Below, piece by piece: positions 25,296 to 34,405 of a stretch of DNA of 64,000 nucleotides (position 1 is its first letter; every line of letters starts with the position of its first letter). The stretch spans positions 19,316 through 83,315 of the forward strand of contig LFSB01000027.1 of assembly GCA_001513045.1 (NCBI GenBank). Direction: 5' to 3'. The notes beneath the pieces were generated by a model. It ran no database searches. It saw nothing but the letters and a program-made list of their open reading frames with translations, and was not told the DNA's origin. Made by a program: the position numbers and the translations under genes. Source of the stretch: Clostridiales bacterium DTU089. GTDB lineage: Bacteria; Bacillota; Clostridia; Oscillospirales; Acutalibacteraceae.

Positions 25296-26825
25296 TTAGA
25301 TATGCGAAAGCTCTTTATATAAGGGTTTAAGTGCGGGATATATGTCCTTGAAAACCGCATAAAACTTCATATATTCCTCATGTGATGCAGCATCCGGCTG
25401 TTGCGCCGGTCCGTGTTTTACGGCACAGTCACACGCCTCGTGCACGGTAGAATATATTCCGGTACCGACTCCTGCAAGCAGTGCGGCTCCGAGAGCGGGA
25501 CCCTCCCCTGACAATACCGTGTCGCAAGGACAAGCGTATACATCTGAAAGCATTTGTCTCCAGAAACGGCTTTTTCCGCCTCCTCCGCAAACCGTCATGT
25601 TTTCAAAGGAGATTCCGTTTTCGGCGAACACCTCAAGACAGTCTCGCATGGAATACGATATGCCCTCCATGATACTGCGAAGCAAATGGCTTTTGGTATG
25701 TCTTGCGCTGAGTCCGAAAAATACGCCTCGCGCGTCCGCGTCAAGATGCGGAGTACGTTCGCCCATCAGATACGGCAGATACAGCAATTTATCCGAGCCT
25801 ATCGGAATTGTTTCCGCCATACGGTCAACAAGGGCATATACATCCTCGCCGGAGTCTTGGGCAAGGATGTTTTCTTCATTGCAGAAATTGTCCTTAAACC
25901 ATTTCAGAGACAGCCCTGCCGCCTGTGTGACACCCATCATATGCCATTCGCCGGGTACAGCACAGCAGAAGGTGTGAAAACGACCGCTTTTATCCACCGC
26001 AAAACGGCTTGAATGTGCAAAAAGCACACCGCTCGTGCCTATCGTGGTGAATGCGGCGGAATCTCTGACAACGCCGGTTCCTACAGCTGCGGCGGCATTG
26101 TCCCCTGCTCCGCCGACAACGGGAGTTCCGGCAGCAAGACCTGTTTTCTCCTCTGCAATTTTACTTATAACTCCGGTTATTTCAGGTGATTCATACATTT
26201 TTCCCAGAAGGGAACGCTCTATTTCGAGCTTGTCAAGCACCTCGTCCGACCAGCACCGGTTTTTTATGTCGAGAAGCTGCATTCCGGAGGCATCGGAGAC
26301 CTCGGTTGCAAATTCACCGGTGAGTATATAACGTATATAGTCCTTAGGCAGCAATATATGCCGGCACTTCCCGTATATATCCGGCTCGTTATTGCGTACC
26401 CAGAGTATTTTTGACGCGGTAAATCCCGTAAGAGCCGGATTTGCCGTTATTTCCATAAGTCTTTCCGCTCCGACGCGAGAGGTTATCTCGTCACATTCAG
26501 CCGCGGTTCGCTGGTCGCACCATATAATTGATTTGCGAAGAACCGTTCCGTCCGAGTCAAGCATAACCAGACCGTGCATCTGACCGGAAAGCCCGACTCC
26601 GGCTATTTCATGCGGATTTATACCGCTTTTTGTAATAACCGCACGTGTTCCGTCACAGACAGCTTTCCACCAGTCCGAGGGTTCCTGCTCGGCGTAGCCG
26701 TTTACAGGCTGATATAAGGGGTATTCTCCTGTATATGAAGCGAGCGCCGTGCCGTCTGCAGTGAAAAGCACCGTTTTTGTTCCCGAGGTTCCTATATCAA
26801 TTCCGAGAAGATATTTTTCATTCAT
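25296..26825 (-). CDS. xylB: FGGY-family carbohydrate kinase, xylulokinase
   Basis: Xylulokinase phosphorylates D-xylulose for entry to the pentose phosphate pathway. The 509-residue protein starts with GIDIGTSGTKTVLF, has GLSGQMHGLV, IWCDQRTAAEC, GDNAAAAVGTG with the catalytic Asp, GTSGVLF and TVCGGGGKSRFWRQ. The motif GQMHG supports xylulokinase over glycerol or ribulose kinases, with some uncertainty. Its first eight bases overlap the end of the ispD-like gene, giving tight coupling; no isomerase or transporter for xylose is nearby. Confidence 0.85.
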   Translation of the reverse strand: MNEKYLLGIDIGTSGTKTVLFTADGTALASYTGEYPLYQPVNGYAEQEPSDWWKAVCDGTRAVITKSGINPHEIAGVGLSGQMHGLVMLDSDGTVLRKSIIWCDQRTAAECDEITSRVGAERLMEITANPALTGFTASKILWVRNNEPDIYGKCRHILLPKDYIRYILTGEFATEVSDASGMQLLDIKNRCWSDEVLDKLEIERSLLGKMYESPEITGVISKIAEEKTGLAAGTPVVGGAGDNAAAAVGTGVVRDSAAFTTIGTSGVLFAHSSRFAVDKSGRFHTFCCAVPGEWHMMGVTQAAGLSLKWFKDNFCNEENILAQDSGEDVYALVDRMAETIPIGSDKLLYLPYLMGERTPHLDADARGVFFGLSARHTKSHLLRSIMEGISYSMRDCLEVFAENGISFENMTVCGGGGKSRFWRQMLSDVYACPCDTVLSGEGPALGAALLAGVGTGIYSTVHEACDCAVKHGPAQQPDAASHEEYMKFYAVFKDIYPALKPLYKELSHI

Positions 26826-27546
26826 TTCCCTGTACGTCCTTTCCGGTATCGTTATAAATAGCCTGCGCTATGCTCATATCAAAAGGTGTTGTGATTTTTA
26901 TGTTTCTGTCGTCCCCCTGCACAAGACGCACCTTTTTCCCGTAAGCCTCAAATATTGCTGCGGTATCGGTGTATTTTGCCATGTCCTGTTCGGAAAGCGA
27001 GCCTAACAAAGTGTAGAGAATTTTAAGGTTAAAGCTCTGGGGCGTCTGAACACGGAAAAAGGAGCTTCGGTCCGGCGTCGAGAGTGCAAATACGCCGTCG
27101 GAGCTTTGTGTAAGGGTGTCATAGGTCGGCATTACGGTGTTTGCGGCGGAATACTTTTCTGCCGCTCTCTCATTTTCCGAGAGTATGCGGTTGTCAATGA
27201 AAGGTCTTACGGCATCGTGTGTGATTATTATATCCTCAGGATTTATGCCGTATTTCTGGTTGATGTATTCAACTCCGCACATCACAGAGGTGTTGCGGTT
27301 CTTTCCTCCGGTTACAACCGTGATATTGCAGGACTCTCCGAAGTATCTTGATATAAGCTCACGTGTATAATCGGTCCACTCGGCGGGCGCGCAAACTATT
27401 ATCTCCCGGAATGCTGAATAGGCTGCAAATTTCTCAAGTGTATGTATGAGCACGGGCATATTTCCGAGCTTTAGAAATTGTTTCGGTACGGGTGCTCCCG
27501 TCATTCGTGTGCCGCTTCCACCGGCGAGTATTTCGGCATAAAGCAT
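26818..27546 (-). CDS. IspD/TarI family cytidylyltransferase
   Basis: The 242-residue protein transfers CMP to a five-carbon sugar alcohol phosphate. It has the nucleotide motif LAGGSGTRMTG with PVPKQFL, a middle THDAVRPF and VQTPQSF. The spacing GGSGTRM...PKQFL fits ribitol-5-phosphate cytidylyltransferase (TarI) slightly better than methylerythritol-4-phosphate cytidylyltransferase (IspD), but I cannot separate them without a tree. GAGGT precedes ATG 27546. It overlaps xylB by eight bases, so the two gene products are made together. Confidence 0.8.
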   Translation of the reverse strand: MLYAEILAGGSGTRMTGAPVPKQFLKLGNMPVLIHTLEKFAAYSAFREIIVCAPAEWTDYTRELISRYFGESCNITVVTGGKNRNTSVMCGVEYINQKYGINPEDIIITHDAVRPFIDNRILSENERAAEKYSAANTVMPTYDTLTQSSDGVFALSTPDRSSFFRVQTPQSFNLKILYTLLGSLSEQDMAKYTDTAAIFEAYGKKVRLVQGDDRNIKITTPFDMSIAQAIYNDTGKDVQGNE

Positions 27547-27635
27547 TGTAATTACCTCACAATAAAAAATCTTTATATAAGGGACTTGCACAAAAAACAC
27601 CGCTGCGGAATATATTGATTTTTGAGGTGATTTTT

Positions 27636-28328
27636 ATGCTTGAACTGCTCAGATGCATATTTGACGGACTTTTTTGTATGGTTCTGCACATAAGCGGCTC
27701 GGATTCATTTCCGCCTCCGCTGAGTGCAAAGGCGGAAAAAAGCGCATTAGAGAAGATGAAGTCCGGTGATGATGCCGCTAAGAAAGAGCTTATTGAGCAC
27801 AATCTGAGACTGGTGGCACATATTATAAAAAAATACTATGCTGCATATGATGAACAGGATGATTTGATATCCATAGGCACAATAGGTTTGATAAAGGGCA
27901 TAAACACATATGATTGTGATAAGGGTACGCGCCTTGCGACGTATGCCGCACGGTGTATAGAAAATGAAATACTTATGTATTTCCGCAATCAAAAGAAAAG
28001 CTCACAGGATATGTCAATGAATGAGCCGATAGAGACGGACAGCGAAGGGAATCCGTTAACCCTTATGGATGTAATGTATACCGAGGATACCATCGTTGAA
28101 GACCTTAACCGGAAAATTCTTTCGGAAAAGGTAAGACGTTATGTCTCTGAAATACCCGATGAACGGGAAAAAGAAATCGTCGTCTCGCGTTACGGCTTGG
28201 ACGGCAGTGAACCGCGTACACAGCGCGAGGTTGCGAAAGAGCTGAACATATCCCGTTCGTATGTTTCGAGAATAGAAACCCGGGCTCTGAAAAACCTCCG
28301 CAAGAGATTTAAAGAGTCCGGGAAATAG
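27636..28328 (+). CDS. sigK: RNA polymerase sporulation sigma factor SigK
   Basis: SigK directs late mother-cell transcription during sporulation. The 230-residue protein has a hydrophobic N-terminal pro-sequence (LELLRCIFDGLFCMVLHI), then region 2 with LIEHNLRLVAHIIKKYY, DDLISIGTIGLIKGI and TRLATYAARCIENEILMYFR, and region 4 with DEREKEIVVSRYGLDG and TQREVAKELNISRSYVSRIE. The pro-sequence suggests activation by proteolysis. The gene is intact, with no excision element inserted. GAGGTG lies five bases before the ATG. Its stop directly abuts the stop of the GH127 gene on the other strand. Confidence 0.93.
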   Translation: MLELLRCIFDGLFCMVLHISGSDSFPPPLSAKAEKSALEKMKSGDDAAKKELIEHNLRLVAHIIKKYYAAYDEQDDLISIGTIGLIKGINTYDCDKGTRLATYAARCIENEILMYFRNQKKSSQDMSMNEPIETDSEGNPLTLMDVMYTEDTIVEDLNRKILSEKVRRYVSEIPDEREKEIVVSRYGLDGSEPRTQREVAKELNISRSYVSRIETRALKNLRKRFKESGK

Positions 28329-30188
28329 TTATCCGAGCCAGACACGCATATCGGTTTCTCCCCTGTTGGCAAAAGCATAATAAGGTATCAGCCTTATGGT
28401 TTTCGGACATACGGCGGTTCCGTAGCGGTTGTAAAGTCCGTCAAAGTGCTCCGAATCGAAGCTATAGCCCTCAACATCAAGCACCTTGCAACCGAGTTGA
28501 GCATCTCTGCATTCTGAATATTTAAGCGGCACGTGCAGCTTGAGAGCGGAAAGATTTTCGCCGTTGTCCACGCCTTCTGCGCAGTATATCACCGGACCGA
28601 GCCGAACCGCCGATTTGAGGCAGTCGGCACGAACCTTAGGATTTGCAGCTATAAGGCTCGCTTCCATAAAGAGATTGAGGGTGACGGCAACGGCGTCGCC
28701 CTTGCATTTTATGTAAATATAGCCCTTATCCTGTGTGTATTCGGCTTCCTCACCGTCAAGCATAACCGAAAAGCTGTCGCACCAGCCCGGAATTCTGAGT
28801 GCAAGCTGCTTAGGCGGATTGCTTATTGCGAGATTTATTTTTCCGCTGTCGGGATAAGATGTGCGCTGTTTTATAACGGTTTCTTTTCCTGCGAAGTTAA
28901 CGGAGGTGTCCGCACTCATGTATTGATGAACCCAGAGCGTGGAGTCGTTTTTGGAATACAGATAATCACCTATTGACGCTATAAATCGGGTTACGTTAGG
29001 CGGACAGCATGAACAATTGAAAACCTCAACTCGCTGAGTGATGGGGTATTTCTCCTTTTTGCCCTGTGCTTTTTTGAATTCACGTTCCTGTAAATCAATT
29101 TCAAGCGGATTTTCATAGAAAAAGCTTTTGCCGTCAAGCGACATTCCGGACAAGAAGCCGTTATACATTACAAGCTCGGCGATGTCGGCATATTTGGAAT
29201 TCTGAGATATCTGCAGCATCCTTCCCGCAAACATTGCAAGTGATATTGCAGCGCAGGTTTCGGCATATGCAGTGGCATTCGGAAGGTCGTAGTCGACCGT
29301 GAAGCGCTCCCCCTCACGGGTGGAACCGAGTCCTCCGGTGACATACATTCTTCTTTGTGTCATGTTATCAAAAATAGCACAACAAGCATCAAAAAGCTCT
29401 TTATCGTTGTATTCTTTTGCAAGGTCTGCCATAGCGGAATACAAATAACAGGCACGTACGCAGTGCCCTTCGGCTGTTTTTTGAAGGCGCACGGGAAGAT
29501 GGCTCTGATTATATTCGGGAGAGAATATTGCCGCGTCCTTCTCGCTCGTTCCCCTCTTGTCAATAAAAAATTTGCTCAGCTCGAGATAGCGTTTTTCTCC
29601 TGTGGCGTGATAAAGCCGCACAAGCGCAAGCTCTATCTCCTCGTGTCCCGGAGTTGAAAACTCCGCGCTGTCGTCTGTTTTAAACACCTTTTCGATATAA
29701 TCGGCATAATCGCACATTATATCAAGAAATTTCTTTTTTCCTGTGGCTTCATAATATGCCACAGCCGCTTCCATTAAATGTCCGGCGCAGTAAAGCTCGT
29801 GCGCGTCACGCACGCACCAGCGGTTATCCGGCTCACACACGGTAAAATAGATGTTGAAATAACCGTCATCTCCGCGATTCTTTTCGATTAGCTCAACAAC
29901 CTCATCAACCTTGCTCTCAAGCTCATCGTTCCCTTGTGCCTGTATTATATAGGCGACGGATTCAATCCATTTTGCAATGTCCGAATCCCAGAATATATGC
30001 GGTCGTATACAGCCTTCATCCTCTTTGCTTTCATCCCAAAGACATTTAAAGGCTTCAAAACGACCAGTCTCTTCAAAGCGGTCACGTACGGCAAAAACAG
30101 TAGTATCACGGTTAAGAGCTTGCTTTTGTGCCCAAAAACCGTCCGTAAGCTTTGTGTGAAAATAGGGGATTTTTTCCGTGTTATTCAT
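28329..30188 (-). CDS. glycoside hydrolase family 127, beta-L-arabinofuranosidase-like
   Basis: The 619-residue protein has an alpha/alpha barrel with GFWAQKQALNRD, RPHIFWDSDIAKWIE, HELYCAGHLMEAAVAYYEATG, YAETCAAI and the zinc Cys cluster ending CSCCPPNVTRFIAS, all typical of GH127 enzymes such as HypBA1, which remove L-arabinofuranose with a Cys nucleophile. No signal peptide is seen, so it works in the cytoplasm on imported oligosaccharides. ATG 30188 has no good ribosome binding site, and a TTG 33 bases upstream is the only other option. An 8-bp inverted repeat lies just upstream. Confidence 0.88.
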   Translation of the reverse strand: MNNTEKIPYFHTKLTDGFWAQKQALNRDTTVFAVRDRFEETGRFEAFKCLWDESKEDEGCIRPHIFWDSDIAKWIESVAYIIQAQGNDELESKVDEVVELIEKNRGDDGYFNIYFTVCEPDNRWCVRDAHELYCAGHLMEAAVAYYEATGKKKFLDIMCDYADYIEKVFKTDDSAEFSTPGHEEIELALVRLYHATGEKRYLELSKFFIDKRGTSEKDAAIFSPEYNQSHLPVRLQKTAEGHCVRACYLYSAMADLAKEYNDKELFDACCAIFDNMTQRRMYVTGGLGSTREGERFTVDYDLPNATAYAETCAAISLAMFAGRMLQISQNSKYADIAELVMYNGFLSGMSLDGKSFFYENPLEIDLQEREFKKAQGKKEKYPITQRVEVFNCSCCPPNVTRFIASIGDYLYSKNDSTLWVHQYMSADTSVNFAGKETVIKQRTSYPDSGKINLAISNPPKQLALRIPGWCDSFSVMLDGEEAEYTQDKGYIYIKCKGDAVAVTLNLFMEASLIAANPKVRADCLKSAVRLGPVIYCAEGVDNGENLSALKLHVPLKYSECRDAQLGCKVLDVEGYSFDSEHFDGLYNRYGTAVCPKTIRLIPYYAFANRGETDMRVWLG

Positions 30189-30217
30189 AATAATGGCTGT
30201 GCGATACGGACATGCGC

Positions 30218-30241
30218 CCAAAGCCGTCGGTATGGCTTTGG
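30218..30241 (-). repeat. 8-8-8 inverted repeat upstream of the GH127 gene
   Basis: CCAAAGCC (30218-30225) and its exact inverse GGCTTTGG (30234-30241) are separated by eight bases. It lies in the leader or promoter region of the arabinofuranosidase gene and could be an operator for a sugar-responsive regulator or a transcript hairpin. No T-tract follows. The rest of the 94-base gap to the next gene shows nothing clear. Confidence 0.4.
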
Positions 30242-30282
30242 ATATCCGGTATCTTTACCTTTCTGTTATTTTTCGGGGTTAT

Positions 30283-33200
30283 TTAATCGGCAGGGTCCTC
30301 CTCCTGCGCCGAACAGCTGAAGCCGAGAACCTCTGTAACAATTCCGCTCTTGTCGGTAGAGGGTGAAAAGTAAAAATGCCTGTAAATATATTCGTGCTCG
30401 GAATCGTTTTTTATAAGCACACGAACATCGCATTTGGTGTCCCTTTCGCCGTTTTTAGCAGCAAGCAGAGCGCCTGAAAATATCTCGACATCCGATTTGA
30501 ATATATTTCCTCCGGTTTTGAGATTTTTGAAGAAATTGCCGTTCGGCATATCGTAGCCGTGAACTGCGGCAAAGTTTGCAGAGAATTTTATGGTATCATC
30601 GGACGGCGTCCATTCAAAAATGACCATATCACTCGAAACAATCGCAGAATTGAAGCGTTCGGGATTTATACGCAGAATGAGGCTGTCATCCTGCTCTGAG
30701 CTTGCACGGCAAGGAAGCGCGGTTTTGCCGGATGCAAGGGTTTCAAGGAAAAGGTCAACGCCGTTTATCGGCGGCAGATAAACAGTGAAGCATTCGGCAC
30801 CCGCATCATGAAGAGATTTTATTTTTTCTTCTGAAAAACAACAAGGCAAGGAAACACAGCTGTCGAATTTTTTGAAGAAATTCAGAAGGTATACAAATTC
30901 TGATAATTCAAAAGAGCCGTTAAGGGCGTTTTCTACAAAATCGGAGGCAAGTATTACGCGCTCATATACCCCGTGCCTGAATGCGGAAAGATGCATCGAG
31001 ACATCGCCCACGAGATATATATTAAGTCTGAAGCCCATTTGTTTTATGTTGGTAAAAAAGCGCATCAGATCCTGCGGTTGTATTTGCTCAATTATTTTTT
31101 GCGGTATACACAGGTGCAGCTTTTCGGGGTTTACGGTACCCTTGAACCGACCCAATAATTCAGTGATGCTGCGTACAAGGGAGTCGCATTCCGACGGGTC
31201 AAAGACCAGATAGTGTGACAGCGGAACATACGGAACCTTCAGCGCCTCAACCTGTGCGGCAAACTGGAAAAAATCTCGCAGACCGACAACGCAAAGACGT
31301 GTTACATTCTTGGATTTGCCCCAAATATTGTAATAGTTTTCAGCGGGATATACCTTTCCTTCGCCGTCAATCAGCGGGAAAGAAAAATAATCGTACGCAA
31401 TAACCTTGTTCTCGCAGCAGTTATATACAGGAATTATTGACGGGTCAAGAGAAAGCTCAACCCCGGATGCGTTTTCGTCGAATTCCAAAACCGTTTTTTC
31501 GGTGTCGTGACGGCGCTTCATATGCTCATTGAAAAAGGCGAACATGTTTTTGCCCTGAAGCTTGGCTGTATCAAGCGCAAATTCAGCGGCGGAAAAGAGC
31601 GATGAAATATCTCTTCCGCATTCCGGCATTCTGGCAATACCCATACTTACAGAAACGTTAAATTCCGCTCCGTTGAATGTATAGGTTTTTCGCAATGCTT
31701 TATGCAGACGTTCTATGCGAAGTATGGATTCCGCTCGTTTGTATGTGCCGGAAATATATGCGACAAAATCATCGCCGTAGCGGCGGTATATTATAGCTTC
31801 GGGAAGATTTTCCTTTAAGAGGAATGCAAAATCCTTGAGGACGCGGTCACCGAAATGATGACCAGCCATATCGTTTATCACCCTGAAGCTGTCAATATTT
31901 ATGCAGATAAATTCACCGCATATGTCGTCATTACTGCGGAGCTTTGTGTTTATAAGCTCCTCCCCTTCTGCGGTGTTTAAAAGTCCGGTAAGCTCATCGT
32001 GAGTTTCGAGGAAGAACCTGTGATGCGGTGAATTCTCTGTAGCCCTGCAGTTTATATCAAACGCGCCTATAAGACGACAAGGCTTGTTGTCCGCGACCTG
32101 TGTTACAGCAACAAATCCTCTTATGTATGAGATATGGTCGTTTTCGGGCTTCGTACGGAACTCTCCTGAAACCTTTTTTTCGCCCTTTGCGTATGATTCG
32201 CAGATGTTTTCAAAGGAAAACATCTGGCTGAAAATATCCGCATCCTCATCGTGGCAAAGCTTGAGACACATTGAGAAAATTTCCTTGTAGTTCTTAGGAA
32301 CATAAGGAATATATTGCGTTATATTGCCGGAGGATACGCAGAGGGTATCTGCTGTTATATCAGCAGTAAACACCAAATCATACGCCGAAAACAATTCACG
32401 GTTGAGTATGAGCTCATTGGTTTGCGATTCATCCGCGGAGGAGCCGGTCGCGGGTTTTGGCTCCGGTACGGGAATTTCAAACTCATCACGAATATGTCCG
32501 GTGTCAATGTCGCGGGAAAACTCGCTGTCGTATACCGTACCGAGAACAGCAAATTTTTTAGTTTCCTGGTTTTCTTCCGACTGCTCCTCGAATTTTTTAT
32601 ATTCCGGGAGAGCCTTTTCAAAGCATTGTATTAGCTTGGGAGAAAAAGCACCGCATGCACCCGCTTTTATCATGTATGCGGCTTCCTCATGGGAGAGAGC
32701 CACCTTGTAGGGGCGTTCACTTGTCAGTGCGTCGTAGCAGTCGGCCACGGAAACCACCTGTGCTCCTATGGGTATGTCGCTTCCTTTAAGTCCGAAGGGG
32801 TAGCCCTTGCCGTCCCAGCGCTCGTGATGATACAGACAAATGTCGCGACAGTTCAGGAAATATTCGCTGTCACCGATGCCGTCGAGCATATCAAGCAGCT
32901 CGCAGCCTCTGGTGGTATGGGTTTTCATAATATCGAATTCTTCCTTGGTGAGTCTGCCGGGTTTAAGCATAATGGCATCGGGAATTGAAATTTTTCCTAT
33001 ATCGTGTACAGATGCCGCAAGAGAGATTACCTCAACCTTTTCATCGTTAAGTAAATATTCCGGACATGTCTTGGCAACTATTTTCAGCAGAATTCGGGTA
33101 AGGTCCTGTATTCTGCGTATATGCTGTCCGGATTCGAGGTCGCGGCTTTCAATGGCTGCACCGAGAATTTCTATAAGGTCAAAGTTGAGCTTATTGAACT

Positions 33201-33663
33201 TCTCCGCCTGCTCACGCAGCTTGCTGGCCTGGTGGCTGAGCCTTTTGCCGTGTGATTCCACGAGGCTTTCCATCTGGTGTTTAAGAAGATTAAGCTCAAT
33301 GATGTTGTCGATTCGCTTTCTGGCTATATACTTGTCATATGGGCGCTGCATAACATCGGTTATGTGAATGCTGTGGTTATATGCTGTGGTATCGTCACCG
33401 TTGTCGGAAAAGAGTATAACAGGAATTTTATCATCCTGATTAAGCTGTTTAAGCTGGCTTAATACAGAATGAGAAGCGTTGTCGCAGGGAGCGGCTCCGA
33501 ATACGGCAAGACAGATATTGGAAAAATTATTTTTTACATAATCAACAGCCTCGGCGTTAAGAGCGAGAAACCTAAGGTCATAATCACCCGAAAGCAGAAG
33601 GCGCAGCTCGTCGCGCTCCTTTTGCCGTTGTTCAAAGACCACTATTGTATACCGTTGTTCCAT
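30283..33663 (-). CDS. large HD-GYP signalling protein with degenerate receiver, GGDEF and EAL-like domains
   Basis: This 1126-residue cytoplasmic protein appears to signal through cyclic-di-GMP. In order: a receiver-like domain (about 1-125) without the phospho-acceptor Asp, a coiled-coil linker (about 126-160), a complete HD-GYP phosphodiesterase domain with VHDIGK (His220-Asp221) and HHERWDGKGYP (279-289), and a Pro-rich linker near 400. Then come a sensory region (about 425-545), a GGDEF domain whose signature is YGDDF (629-633) with INDMAGHHFGD intact, and an EAL-like fold (about 700-940) lacking EAL and DDFG residues. A final PAS-like domain follows (about 1025-1115). Only HD-GYP looks catalytically intact. 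GGGGGA precedes ATG 33663, and a strong promoter lies upstream. Confidence 0.85.
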   Translation of the reverse strand: MEQRYTIVVFEQRQKERDELRLLLSGDYDLRFLALNAEAVDYVKNNFSNICLAVFGAAPCDNASHSVLSQLKQLNQDDKIPVILFSDNGDDTTAYNHSIHITDVMQRPYDKYIARKRIDNIIELNLLKHQMESLVESHGKRLSHQASKLREQAEKFNKLNFDLIEILGAAIESRDLESGQHIRRIQDLTRILLKIVAKTCPEYLLNDEKVEVISLAASVHDIGKISIPDAIMLKPGRLTKEEFDIMKTHTTRGCELLDMLDGIGDSEYFLNCRDICLYHHERWDGKGYPFGLKGSDIPIGAQVVSVADCYDALTSERPYKVALSHEEAAYMIKAGACGAFSPKLIQCFEKALPEYKKFEEQSEENQETKKFAVLGTVYDSEFSRDIDTGHIRDEFEIPVPEPKPATGSSADESQTNELILNRELFSAYDLVFTADITADTLCVSSGNITQYIPYVPKNYKEIFSMCLKLCHDEDADIFSQMFSFENICESYAKGEKKVSGEFRTKPENDHISYIRGFVAVTQVADNKPCRLIGAFDINCRATENSPHHRFFLETHDELTGLLNTAEGEELINTKLRSNDDICGEFICINIDSFRVINDMAGHHFGDRVLKDFAFLLKENLPEAIIYRRYGDDFVAYISGTYKRAESILRIERLHKALRKTYTFNGAEFNVSVSMGIARMPECGRDISSLFSAAEFALDTAKLQGKNMFAFFNEHMKRRHDTEKTVLEFDENASGVELSLDPSIIPVYNCCENKVIAYDYFSFPLIDGEGKVYPAENYYNIWGKSKNVTRLCVVGLRDFFQFAAQVEALKVPYVPLSHYLVFDPSECDSLVRSITELLGRFKGTVNPEKLHLCIPQKIIEQIQPQDLMRFFTNIKQMGFRLNIYLVGDVSMHLSAFRHGVYERVILASDFVENALNGSFELSEFVYLLNFFKKFDSCVSLPCCFSEEKIKSLHDAGAECFTVYLPPINGVDLFLETLASGKTALPCRASSEQDDSLILRINPERFNSAIVSSDMVIFEWTPSDDTIKFSANFAAVHGYDMPNGNFFKNLKTGGNIFKSDVEIFSGALLAAKNGERDTKCDVRVLIKNDSEHEYIYRHFYFSPSTDKSGIVTEVLGFSCSAQEEDPAD

Positions 33664-33723
33664 CGTTATCCCCCAAAAGAAAGATTTTTGCAATGAAAAG
33701 CACAAGTAACCACTATCCGAATT

Positions 33724-33752
33724 ATGATACTCTCAGGAGGCGGAAATGTCAA
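33724..33752 (-). promoter_or_regulatory. SigA-type promoter for the HD-GYP protein gene
   Basis: Minus-strand TTGACA (33752-33747) and TATCAT (33729-33724) are 17 bases apart, about 60 bases upstream of the start at 33663. The -35 is a perfect match. Confidence 0.78.
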
Positions 33753-33794
33753 TAAAATCCAAGAATTTTTGACGCAATTTTTATATATTACGCC

Positions 33795-33825
33795 AAAAAA
33801 GAATGCCGCTCACACGAGCGGCATT
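33795..33825 (-). terminator. Rho-independent terminator of the DUF5685-J protein-membrane protein operon
   Basis: A perfect 10-bp stem (arms 33802-33811 and 33816-33825, loop ACAC) lies 17 bases after the stop of the membrane protein gene and is followed on the minus strand by six T residues. Confidence 0.85.
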
Positions 33826-33842
33826 ATCAGCGACACCGGTAT

Positions 33843-34376
33843 TTATCGCATAAGCTTCTTAAAAAGCTTTTCCGAACGCCTGATATAAAGAGTTATAACT
33901 CTTGTCAGTGCGATATCGTAAAGTATAAAAACGGGATTTGAAACACCGAGAAGAATCCATGAGGTGTATTTACCGAAGTCATCCATCTCATCAAAGGAAA
34001 CCCCTAAAACGTATGTTGCCACGCAGTATCCGGAAACCACGGCGGCATTGAATATGAGCAGCTTAATGATGTATTCGGGAATCTTGGGCAGCTTTGATTC
34101 TATCAGGGATTTGATAATGGGATAGTAACCGAAAAAGAAGGTATACATAACCGCAGCTTCCTTGTCAACCACAACAAGCAGACTGAGAATACTTACAACC
34201 GCATATACACAAAATGCCCATTTTCGGTTAATCTCAATTACTATTATCGTGAGAAGCGCACCGCATACAGCGGGAAGAGCATAAGTGAGAAACGGTATGA
34301 CCGATGTGCAGAACATGAGCGCGACTGAAATTGCCGCAATTATTCCGCCGAGAGCGGTCTTTACGCTTTGCTTCAT
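33843..34376 (-). CDS. integral membrane protein, possible ECF S-component-like fold
   Basis: The 177-residue protein has about five membrane segments (near 8-25, 28-50, 53-70, 107-130 and 137-155) with a central DKEAAVMYTFFFGYYPI motif. Size and topology resemble the small substrate-binding components of ECF transporters or related Clostridia-specific membrane proteins, but no substrate can be given. ATG 34376 follows a GGGGGAG site in the end of the J-like gene region. It is the last gene of a three-gene operon and is followed by a clear terminator. Confidence 0.55.
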   Translation of the reverse strand: MKQSVKTALGGIIAAISVALMFCTSVIPFLTYALPAVCGALLTIIVIEINRKWAFCVYAVVSILSLLVVVDKEAAVMYTFFFGYYPIIKSLIESKLPKIPEYIIKLLIFNAAVVSGYCVATYVLGVSFDEMDDFGKYTSWILLGVSNPVFILYDIALTRVITLYIRRSEKLFKKLMR

Positions 34377-34405
34377 CTTTATGTCCGCTCCCCCTTCCCT
34401 GAATA

